The position numbers and the translations under genes are program-made. A DNA stretch of 64,000 nt from Dryas octopetala (lineage: Eukaryota > Streptophyta > Magnoliopsida > Rosales > Rosaceae), in assembly GCA_963921425.1 (NCBI GenBank), contig OY992833.1:5181228-5245227 (forward strand), written 5' to 3'. Below are positions 12,247-22,187 of the stretch, in pieces (position 1 is the stretch's first letter; every line of letters begins with the position of its first letter). Below the pieces are notes generated by a model. The model was not told the origin of the DNA. It was given only the letters and a program-made list of their open reading frames with translations, and made no database searches.

Positions 12247-12889
12247 GGCTTAATCGTATTTTTACTACCCAAAGTTTGAGTTAATTCTTATTTTACCACT
12301 CAAATGTTTATTTGTCTCACTTTACCACCTACAACAATTATCCGTGTTCCACTTTACCTTTTTTCATCCATTCCGACAACCGTTAAAAATTGCTGACATG
12401 GTAGTCTGGCAGAGACATATTTTCTTCTCTTCATTCAATTTCATCTACTTGGACAAAAAAAATCGACTAAAATCTCTTATATTTTATAAAATATTAATTT
12501 TAATTACAATAATTAAAAACTAAAAATATGAGAACTTTTTTGGGGTGGGGGAGGGGAGGGAGGAGATGGGTTTTGTTTTGTTTTTTAGTTTTAGAATATT
12601 ATATTTTAATTACTTTTTTTTTACACATGGCAACTTACATAAGAAAAAAAGAAAAGCCTACAATGGCCATATAGGTGCCACATCACCAATCTTAAGGGTT
12701 TAGGAGAATTTTTTATTTATTTTTTTGTCCAAGTGGTCGAAATGAAAATAATCCCCTTGCCACATCAGCATTTTTAACGGTTTGGACGATGGAATGAACG
12801 GAAAAAGGTAAAATGGGACACGGGACATAGCTGTAGGTGGTAAAATAGGAATCAACTCAAACTTTGGGTGATGAAAACACAATTAAGCC
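12247..12889. mobile_element. Non-autonomous MULE (643 bp)
   Basis: Termini GGCTTAAT...ATTAAGCC are flanked by the perfect 9-bp direct repeat TAAAAATAA (12238-12246 and 12890-12898). Inverted repeats extend about 150 bp and include CAAACTTTGGGT, a GTCCCA/GTTCCA...TTTTACC block and CCGTTAAAAATTGCTGACAT. It has no coding capacity. It belongs with the larger palindromic element at 57270-58372, which shares the same end and the same block order. Confidence 0.8.
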
Positions 12890-13136
12890 TAAAAATAATT
12901 AAGTATGTCAATTTCTTTCATAAAATAACACTTTATTTATTTAGTTATTAACATAAGTAAGATAATCATAAGTCACAAGTTTTGTATTCTAAACCGAATA
13001 CGAATTTAGCACACTACGGTTCATAATACCAAAGTATGTATACCTAGAGATCCATAATACCAACTAAGTATAATTAATAGTGCACTATATGTAGAGTTTT
13101 GAGCCCTTAACGACCTTCTAAAGTGGGACCTGTCAC

Positions 13137-14985
13137 ACCCCAAAGTGGGGCCTGTCACTTTCAGCATATGGCAGCGCCACATTGGCCATCAATCCTGAGA
13201 TAATTCCATCTCAAGCCAATAATCAATGTAAGGCTTAATCAACACAGATAATCATCTAAAAATTAATCTGAGTCAAATTTTTGCTTTTTCTAAAATAGTT
13301 GCAACCAATGGAAGCTTGCATAAGTAGTGAGCTAATGGGTTTGTAAATGAATTCATTAGATGGAAAAACAAACTCTTGCTTTGAAAAATACAAAGTGAAG
13401 CATTTTAAATAAAAGAGAATTCAATAAACCTTTCAAGTTGAAACCAGTTATAAGATAGAACAATAAAACACATAATGAGTCATACTAATCCTTAGTCTTT
13501 CTTTTAACAGATTTCTTAACCAATGGATAAAATAGAGGTGAAAAGAGAAAAAGGAATTATTACACACTCATTCATGCTGTGATCCTCCTCACTCGAGTAA
13601 TGGGATGTTGGTGGTGTTGAGACTTCCACACTTGGAGACCTATCTCTACAGCTGCTCCTTCCTCCTTTAGAACTTGTAAGATCCACCATGCTAACCATTT
13701 TAAATCCTAAGGTTTCCTGCACTTAATAAACTGTGTAGGGGTGAGCATCACCAAAATAGCTGATCATTTACTCAACTAGTCCAAAACATTTTCATACAAT
13801 TCAAGATAACTTTTGTATAAGAAAGTAAAGCTTTTATAAACACTTTTGCCAAACTGGCCAGATTCACAAGCATATCAATTTGAAGGCATCCAAGCATTTC
13901 CAACAAGTCCAAACCAATGTAAAGCATGTGAGACTATGACATGAATACATATTAAATCTGTTTGGGGTCCTTAGAATAAATTATTGATATGCACCAAACA
14001 AAAAGATTACCTCTTTGTTCTTGGGTTATTATAAATTATTCATATCTCAATAAATATTACAAGTAATCATGAATTATTCCATGAAATGCAAATGCATGTC
14101 TAAAAATAAAAAACAATGCAGTACGTACCTTTTCTCCATGACATAGCAAACCTGTCAAGATTCACAAAAAGTGGACTTGTCCTTAATTTGTAATTTTCAT
14201 TACCCCTATCCCTATATCCTACTAATAAGTAGGTCTATATAGTGAGATATATATCTTTCATTCAAAGTAGATAAACCTATCTCGATCTTTCCCTCTAGAA
14301 TATTTTTAAACCACATAACCCTCTAGATAAAACCTGTGTGTATACTTTTAGGGGATTGAACCCAATGATAAAGCTTCATTTTACCCTTTTATCTCTAATT
14401 AGGAAGTCCAAACACTCAAAACATATTAGAGTACACATTCTTGATTCAATATACATGAATACTAATGTAATGCAATGACAGTTTCCATAAAGGTAACCAT
14501 GCCCTTAATGTACCAGATTAATTTCAATTGTGCATATATAATCAAGGGATGACAGTTTCATAAATGCATGTTTAGTTCATTAAATAAATAATACAAGCAT
14601 GCTCTTAATTAAGGAATTAAGAACCAGTAAATTACAATAACAATAATTCAAATGTAGCAGACTTGTATTATACTCATTCTAGAACAAAGTAGGATAGTAA
14701 GCTACTTATTTTCCAATTTTAGTACTAGCTTTTAGTTCAATTAATTTACATTCTTATAGATATGCAAGACTAAAGCAAAGCAGTGAAAATAGGTTCTAAA
14801 TTATTCTAACTTGTTTAAATAACCACTCTAAGTAAGCAGGGTACTAATGATTTACTAATCATGAGAGAAGAAATAGACAAACTACACAAGAGTTGAAAAT
14901 AAGAAACACCAATAAGAAATTAACTAATATCTGCTTTCCAATCTAGCAAGATGGACGAAAGAGAAGTCATTGAACTCTGATGAGA
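13137..14985. other. Unassigned noncoding DNA
   Basis: No gene recognised. TGTCACACCCCAAAGTGG at 13134 and a repeat of TGGGGCCTGTCAC next to it suggest another LTR edge. The rest is AT-rich without a reading frame above 70 codons that I can identify. Confidence 0.4.
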
Positions 14986-17900
14986 TTGAGGCCCAAAGAG
15001 AGGACAAAAACCTCACCCTTTCCTAGAGTTCCTCCACTCCTACCTCTATTTGATTATAAAAAATTCTTCTATTCCTTTTCGTCCAAATTACCCAAAGAAC
15101 AGCCAATCTATAGTAGCCCCACAAAACTCTGGCTCTTTTTCCTCTACCAAAACCAGTATGTTTTTCACTAAGAAAAGCAAAACAACCATCTGAAATCACC
15201 CAACTCACTCCAGTTTCTTGAAACAGTGTGCCACAATTTTATAGTTATTGGGTAATGAACAAACAAATGATCTGCTGTCTCCCTTTCCATCTTGCACATA
15301 ATGCACCAGTTTGGAGAAAAACAACAGTTGGGTCCTCTTTCTTTGAAGGCTATCACACGTGTTGACCCTCTTATGAGCCACTAACCAGCTTAAAATCTTC
15401 ACCTTGGTTGGAGCCTTTGAACCCCAGATTGACTTAGCAGGAACAAAGGTAGGAATATACCTCATCAGAGTTAAATGAAATCTAAAAAAAGAATTACAAG
15501 AGAATTCTCTCGTCATCTCTAGACTGATCGCCTTGAATTCGATCTCCTTTCAAATAGACGTGAATGTTCCAGCAACTCTAACAAGACTGAAAGCTCTTCC
15601 GCCTCCACATCACTTAAATTTCTTCTGAATCAAAATCCCAACTACTTGGTGAGAAAGGAGAGGAAGCGACCCTAGCAATGACGAACTTAATGTATCTAGA
15701 TAGCCTAAAAAGCCGAGGGAATCGGGATGCTAGGGCTTGGTCTCCCAACCATACATCCTCCCAGAATCTAATCTTTTCCCATTGCCTACTGCTACGTACT
15801 TTACAACACTGCACAAAGTCCCCTAACCCTTTAGAGATCTCCTTCCATGGATTTCTACAAGAAACTCGAAGTGTTAAGTTGGTATCCCACCCGTTCTCAT
15901 GATATCCATATTTGCTCCTTACTACTAAATGCCATAAAGACCCATGTTCCCTAGGAAACCTCTATAGTCATTTTCCCAAAAGTGCTTTATTCTTCAACAC
16001 CAAGTTCCCAATACAAAAATCCTTTTTTTCTTTACATCTGGACACTACTCCAAGCTTAAAAGATGGTCATGATTGCCTTCAACAGACCCCTCCCACAGAA
16101 AATATCTCATCAATTTTTCTAACTTCTTTGCCACCTCAATAAGGATTTTGAAGAAAGATAAAAAGTATGTAGGAAGAATATTAATACTGCTTGAATCAAG
16201 GTTAACCGACCCCTTCTTGAGAGAAAAGCTTTTTTCCAACTCTCCAAATGCTTTTCCATTCTCTCCAAGACTGGATTCCAGAAGTTGATTGCCCTAGGAT
16301 TGCCACCTAAGGGAAGTCCCAAATATTTCAAGGGCCAGCGACTTACTTCGCATCCTAGCCCAGCTGCCAAACTTTCTATTATTTCTTCTTCCCCATTTAT
16401 CCCTACCAAAGAGCATTAATTTACTGGAAATCATGCAGAAACAATCCAAGACTGAAATCAAATTGGCCTATTTTTGTTCATCTGCCTGCTCTAGGAAAAT
16501 AATATCATCAGTAAATTGTAGATGCGAGACTTCCACTTCTTCCCTTCCGACCACAAGACTTGTTACCAACTAGGTCTCCTTAGCTTTATCAATCATTCGA
16601 CTTAAAACATCAGCCACTAGAGTAAAAAGAAACGGTGACAAAGGATCACCTTGCCTTAACCCCTAGATGCCCTGAATTTTCCCCTAGGCCTCCCATTTAT
16701 TAATATAGAAAAATTGGCTGAATTCAAGCAGCTCCCAATTCAATTTCCCCACCTTTTGCCAAATACTTTGCTTTCCAAAACGCTATCTAGAAAGCTCCAC
16801 TTCACGTGATCATAAGCCTTCTCAAAATCTATCTTGAAAATTAATTAAGCCTTCTTTCTTATTCTTGCTGACCTCTTCTACCACCTCGTTTGCTACTAGG
16901 ACAACATCTAAAATATGTCTTTTCTCTAAAAAAAGCCCCTTGGGCAGCTGAAATAGTTTTCCCATAGACCTCCCTTAATCTTCTGGCCAAAACTTTGGAG
17001 ATAATCTTGTAAATACTTGTGATCAAACTAATCGGCCTAAAATCCCCAACTTTAACCGAACCTACCTTTTTGGGAATTAGACAAGTATAAGTCTCATTTG
17101 TGATTGCGTTGATTTCTCCATTCTTGTGAAACTTAGCCGGCACTTTCATCAATTGGCCATTCACTAATTTCTAATTACTTTGGAATACCGCCAAAGTGAA
17201 CCATTGAGACCTAGTGATTTATCCCTATCACAATCAAAAACTGCATTTTTAAGCTCCTTTTCTTTAAAAGGCCTTTCTAACCAGCTTGCTTTTTCTTCGC
17301 TGATTGGATTACAATTTAAGCCCTCTACTTTCCACTTTTTTTATGCCTCAGACCTGTAGAGGTTCTCATAAAAATTGATTAACTCCTGCTGAATTAGGTT
17401 TTAATCTTCAACCACCACTCCGCTGCCCAGCTCCAATTTCTCAATAAAATTTCTTTTTTTTCCTACCATTGACCAATTTATGAAAAAAAACCTGTGTTAC
17501 TGTTTTCATTTTTGGCCTACTCTACTTTTGCTCTCTATCTCCAAAAGATTTCTTCTTTGAAAGCAAATTCCTCCCATTTTTTCCTAAGTTCTTCTCAAGC
17601 AGTCCTACCTTGTTCATCCAACAAACCCTCCCATTTCTGCTACTTTCATCTCCCTGATTTTTGTCTCAGCTACCTTCTTATCCTTTCCAGTATCCCCAAA
17701 TACCCCCTTACTCTTGGATTTGATCTTTGCCTTCAAATTTTTCAATTTTTGCATAAGCTTGAAGCTTTCCCAGCCTTGATAATCACCTTCGGCCCACCAC
17801 TCCTTAAAATTATGTCTAAAAGAAGAATGAGTGAGCCACACATTTACAAATCTAAACGGGCTTGGTCCCCATCTTACCGTAATTGTGTTCAACATATTAG

Positions 17901-19200
17901 GACAATGATCTGAGGTAACTCTAGTAAGAACCAATTATCTGAGATTAGGAAACATCGCCTCCCACTCATTATAAAACAAGAACCTATCCCATCTGCCCCA
18001 AATGACATTTTCCCTCTCCTTGGACCAAGTAAATTCTGCATCAAGAAGTTCTGGGTCACGCAAACCCACATTCTGAATAAAGTTGTTGAACTCCCTCATG
18101 CTTCTTGTTACCCTCCCTCCATTTTATTTTTCAGATTCAAATCTTATAACATTGAAATCACCCCCCATACAATATCTGTTTCCACATAAACCATACAACC
18201 TTGCCAATTCTTCTCAGAACTGAACTCTTTCTCTGTAACCATTGGGCCCATAAACCTCTGTTAGCCACCAGTCATTTCCGTTCAAACCACTAATCTTGAT
18301 AGAAGCAGAGAATTCACCCGTCACGGATTCCACAACAGAGATGTGTCTTGTGTTCCAGATTATTACTACTTCACTTGATCTTCCAAATGCCGGAATGGAT
18401 ACCTAATCTTTAAATCTAGCTCCCCAAATGCTCCCAACCATCCTCTTATCTATTCCATCTCTTTAGTCTCCTGGAAAATCAATACATCAGCTCCACAATC
18501 AATCAAAATTTTTTTGATGATCCTCTTATACTTCATTTACATTCCAGCTTAAGATCTTCATTTAGACAAGGTAAACCCCTTCCTTTCCCAACCCTCTACT
18601 TCTCATAGTTGACTCCTGACTACAAGTTCTTCAACTCTCTTTTGCCTATTAAACCTTGTTTACTCTTCCTTTGACCTCCTTGCCTATTAGGCATTTCTAA
18701 AGGAATGACTCTTAAATTTATTAAGGCAAGAGTATTTTCCATTTGTTTCCAACTTTCTTCCGTCTTTGACTTCATCTTGATCACCCCTTCAATTTCTTTA
18801 CCAAAATCAAACTCTTGTTCGAATTCAAGTGAAGCTCCCTTCTCTTCTTTTAAGGTCTCTACTTCCTTGTGAATGTTGTCCGGTTTTAGACAAGACATCC
18901 TGATAATAGACCCTAGAGATCTCCTAGTATACTGCTTTAATTTCTCTTCCACCCCAATGCTTTCCACTTGCCTCTTCCTGGAAGATTGATCAACCTCAAT
19001 CTCTTTTCCAATTTCAACAACCCCATACTTCTCCCTTAGGGCATCTATTTTCTCCACGCTAACTTCCCCTGCCACCCTTTTAGAATTGCCTTCATCCCAT
19101 TTTTACTCCAAAAAAATTAATGAGTGAAAATTCGTCACCATCCAGCGGATCTCTTTTTTTGGAATCTTTAGAGGAAGAAACTTCACTCTTCTATAGATAA
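14986..19200 (-). mobile_element. L1-type LINE, near full length but decayed
   Basis: Reading the minus strand from 19200 down, the order is as follows. The C-terminal part of ORF1 (18620-19180) is rich in E/K. The endonuclease start near 18565 has ILSWN and FQETK motifs, and the endonuclease end is at 17934 (TSDHCP, then WGPSPFRFVNVWL). RT motifs are DFRPISLITSIYKIISKVLA (about 17060), a QFTDDIIF catalytic box (about 16515) and YLGLPLGGNPR (about 16330). The zf-RVT domain, with KAPTKVKILSWLVAHKRVNT, lies at 15200-15430. All domains are in the right order over about 4.2 kb, but frames change many times and stops are frequent. The usual FADD box reads FTDD. No poly(A) is visible at the 15-kb end, so the 3' end is probably lost. 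Confidence 0.88.
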
Positions 19201-19235
19201 TGATGTGTGTTTGGTAAACATTCATGTTAGTATGT

Positions 19236-20628
19236 CTAAGGGATGTTGTGTCTTTTGTTTTTTATGGCTGTGGTGGCTGGCCAGAATCAGCCACAAACTA
19301 GCCATGAAACTTCTCAATTGGAACTGTTAAGGAATAGGGGCGGACCTGATAGTTCAATTCTTAAAGGATTTAAGAAGAAAATACAAGTCCTCTTTGGTCT
19401 TTTTGATGGAGAAAGTGGGGTTCTGCTGATAAATTGGAAGGTTTAAAAAAATGTTTATCTTTTGTTGAAGGTTTTTATGTGAATCCAGTTGGTCTTTCTA
19501 GTGGTTTAACACTTTGGTGGTCTCAAGATTTGGAGATTAAGGTTCTGGATCATTCCAAGAACATCATTAATATCAGAGTTATAGAAAAATCCACAAGGAA
19601 ACTTTGGCGGGCCTCTTGCATATATGGCCCTCCAACTGATGGTGAAAAACCTAGATTTTTGGAGGCTATGTCTTTTTTGGCTCAAGGAATAGGGTTGAGG
19701 AATGACTATGTTTTGGTGATTTAAATGTGATGGCTTGGAATTCTAAGAAAGAAGGGGGGAATCTCCTATCTACAAAGGAGCTTAGTTATATATCTTCAAT
19801 CTTTTCTTGGAGAATCCAATATGTTGGACGTCATTGGTTTTAATGGTTTGAGATACACCTAGATTATTAATAGGGAATATGGATGATGCCTGGATTAAAG
19901 AGAGATTGGATAGGCCTTTGACTAGTCCAAGTTGGCACCCTAAAGTACATGTTTTTAATCTCCCTTACTTGGGGTCTGATCACACTCCTCTTCTTTTAGA
20001 TATTGACTATGATGAAATTGTGTCTCAAAAAATGTTTAGATTTGAGGCCAAGTGGTTAAAAAGTAATGAGTGCAGGCAGGTGATTGAAGATTTTTAGGAG
20101 AAAAAATCTATGGCTTTTAGTGCTAACAATGGGAAAAAAATTTAATAAATTGCTCTGAGAATTTGTTGAAGTGGAGCAAAAAGCATTATGAAAATAATCG
20201 ACTTGAGATTAATCAATTAATGAAAGAACTCATAGATGAATAGAATAAACCTAGTTTGGAAATGAAAAAAGAGAGAATTCAATCTCTGACTACTCATATA
20301 ATTTCACTTTGGGAAGGGGAAGAACTTTATTGGAATTAAGTAAAGGTCAAGAATTGACTGGCTTCAACATGGTGATAAGAACACAATGTTTTTTCACATG
20401 AGTACTATTCAAAGAAGACAGTTCAACAAGGTCTTATGCATAAAAAATGAGGATGAGGTCTAGTTGGAGACGGAAGAAGCAATCCAGGATAGTTTTTTGA
20501 ACTACTTTAAGAAACTCTTCACATCTGATAGTCAAAGAAATTGGGAGAGAGCTTTATCTAGTGTTAAAGCAATTGTGACTGATGAAATGAATGATACTTT
20601 GCTTGAAATCCATAGAATCCATATATTT
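19236..20628 (+). mobile_element. L1-type LINE fragment (endonuclease to pre-RT linker)
   Basis: The plus strand reads the endonuclease blocks GLKKCLSFVEGFYVNPVGLS, SGLTLWWSQDLEIKVLDHSK, YGPPTDGEKPRFLEAM and DDAWIKERLDRPLTSPSW followed by GSDHTPLLLDID. After that come the DUF4283-side linker pieces QDSFLNYFKKLFTSD and the start of the RT approach. It stops near 20628 where an unrelated repeat begins, so RT and RNase H are missing. Several stops and frame changes are present. Its 5' end lies only about 40-100 bp from the 5' end of the minus-strand LINE; the two are head to head. Confidence 0.85.
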
Positions 20629-20629
20629 A

Positions 20630-20906
20630 GGGGGGGTGTTCCCAACTTAGATTTTAATAAATTTTAAAATCCATAGAATTCATCAAAATCCAAGGGAAAT
20701 AGCTGAAATTCTCATGGAATATGTTATGTGTAAAAAATTCATTTAAATTCATCATTTAATGAAATCCATAAGTTTTATAGGACACCTGAATTTCTATGGA
20801 ATCCATTAAAATCCGAGTTGGGGACACTTTGATTTTTATGGAATCCATTAAAATCCTAATTGAGAACACCTAGATTTCGTTGAACTTTTAAAATCCATTA
20901 AACACC
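20630..20906. repeat. TE-terminal sequence with 42-bp tandem repeats
   Basis: GGGGGTGTTCCCAACTTAG at 20632 looks like a transposon end. Downstream, three 42-bp units (20781-20822, 20823-20864, 20865-20906) share ATGGAATCCATTAAAATCC, with the third more diverged. Related but scattered copies of AAATCCATAGAATTC occur from 20620. No matching opposite terminus was found. Confidence 0.6.
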
Positions 20907-21024
20907 ATGAGAAGAAGACGAAAACGAACTAAACCCTACACCCTTCATTCCCTTTGCTAATCTCTCAGACTCTGAGACAACCCAAAAAAAAAAAAAAATA
21001 CCCACGAGACCCAGATAAACAAAA

Positions 21025-21189
21025 ATGTGTTATGTGGGTGAAGCAACAAAGATCTTCATCTTTGTGGTCATAGTCTTGGTGGTTCTTGGACTTGTTTTGG
21101 GCTTCAGTGTTCTGCGCCATGGCCTTCATGAGAAGACCCACAAGTGCTCCAGCGACGACAACTCTTGCCATTCTGTTTTTCTGCCGTAG
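21025..21189 (+). CDS. 54-codon frame for a small single-pass membrane protein; possible captured gene fragment
   Basis: The frame runs [20 protein letters not shown], then [20 protein letters not shown], then [14 protein letters not shown] and stop. One strong hydrophobic segment covers residues 9-30, followed by a basic stretch and three cysteines. The arrangement (short N-terminus, one membrane helix, basic and Cys-containing tail ending SVFLP) resembles the N-terminus of small plant proteins of unknown function that continue into a proline-rich tail; here it stops early. It lies between repeat DNA (20630-20906) and a GA microsatellite, in a layout like the Pack-MULE at 8.5 kb, so it may be a captured fragment. 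Function unknown, and whether it is expressed is unknown. Confidence 0.45.
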   Translation: MCYVGEATKIFIFVVIVLVVLGLVLGFSVLRHGLHEKTHKCSSDDNSCHSVFLP

Positions 21190-21253
21190 CTCTTCCTCAA
21201 CCTCAGCTCCAGTTCCAACCAACCTACCCCACCCAGCCCCGAAAGATAGAGAT

Positions 21254-21255
<2 letters not shown>

Positions 21256-21296
<41 letters not shown>
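21256..21296 (+). repeat. (GA)n microsatellite
   Basis: About 20 GA units. The flanking words AGAGATAAAGAGAGAG and GTCGACGG also occur beside the captured gene of the Pack-MULE at 9640-9670, which suggests shared transposon backbone. Confidence 0.9.
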
Positions 21297-21299
<3 letters not shown>

Positions 21300-21300
<1 letters not shown>

Positions 21301-22105
21301 TGGGCAAGAGAGGCAGGAGGTGACGGCGGGAGGGAAGGAAGGCAGGGGTCGACGGTGGGGGCTGGCCGACAAGTAGCCGGAGAAAGGAGGGAGGTGGGGT
21401 TCGTTTCGATCTGAAATGAAAACCCAATTAATTGGACTTTTTTTATTTAATTATTTTTAATTTTTATAACCATTTTTAAATTAAAAAAATAGTAATACAA
21501 TTTTGTCTTTAAAAGTTAGTAACGTGCAAATTACGTGGTTAATTTTTAATAGAATTTTTGACAGACTTGACATAATGTCCTTAATTGAAAAAAATTATTA
21601 ATAATAATCCTTGATTGAATCAAAGTGAAAACAGAATCCTCGATTAAAAATATGGGTATAGTTAAAATACTTTTGCTAAAATTTTTTCTATCAAGAATGT
21701 ACAGTTTCACATCCTACCTTATTAAGCCTTTTTATTGTATATCTACTTTGATTTAACAAAATTTCAATTTCGACCAAAAAAAACAAAATCTTAATTGATT
21801 TTTTTTTAATTTATTAAAAAAAGGACAATAAATTAGAGTGAGTATTCTATGTGATCGTAACATCATGTGACATAATTACGTAATATTACCAATTTACTAA
21901 AATTATAATACATGGATAATTTTAAGAGTTTTTTCTTAAATTTTAAGTTTTTTATATATTTTAGAATTTTAGACATAATTATTATACATATATATTATAA
22001 TTTGAGTAAATTAATAACATTACATCATCCTGCCATGTTACCACACCAAATAATTTCTCCTAATTGGGATATCCATAACAGTAACACATTGTCTTTTCAT
22101 TAGGC
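21300..22105. other. AT-rich intergenic DNA upstream of IMP4
   Basis: Nothing coding is recognised. The part at 21530-21680 (GTGGTTAATTTTTAATAG, TTTTTGACAGACTTG, repeated TCCTTGATTGA/TCCTCGATTAA) has the style of a MULE inverted repeat, but I could not find its partner. Confidence 0.35.
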
Positions 22106-22119
22106 CATCTCTAACCCCT

Positions 22120-22128
22120 AAACCCTAA
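22120..22128 (+). promoter_or_regulatory. telo-box (AAACCCTAA) in the IMP4 leader/promoter
   Basis: AAACCCTAA lies 60-68 bp before the IMP4 start codon within CCCCTAAACCCTAAACCC. Telo-boxes near the transcription start are known in plant ribosomal-protein and ribosome-biogenesis genes and bind Myb-like/AtPur-alpha factors. The site fits the function of the gene. Its activity here is inference. Confidence 0.6.
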
Positions 22129-22187
22129 ACCCACTGCGTCCTTGCGTTCTCCTTCCTGTAGGCGCTCTCTGTTGCGCGGAGAAGAAT

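Larger units (their letters stand above)
11153..13136. mobile_element. Possible solo LTR (TGTCACG...CTGTCA) holding two later DNA-element insertions
   Basis: TGTCACGTTCCC at 11153 and GGGACCTGTCA near 13136 look like LTR ends. The intervening sequence, once the MITE (11256-11962) and MULE (12247-12889) are set aside, is about 620 bp of AT-rich noncoding DNA. Motifs such as the region near 12150 (ACATCATGAGTTACAC, CTCAGTAAGTA) are of the kind seen in plant Ty3 chromovirus LTRs. This is inference; no 5-bp flanking repeat was established. Confidence 0.3.

Noticed and set aside
22116-22133. Interstitial telomeric repeat (CCCTAAACCCTAAACCC)
   Set aside because: Only about two and a half units, placed just before a ribosome-biogenesis gene; a telo-box is the simpler reading.
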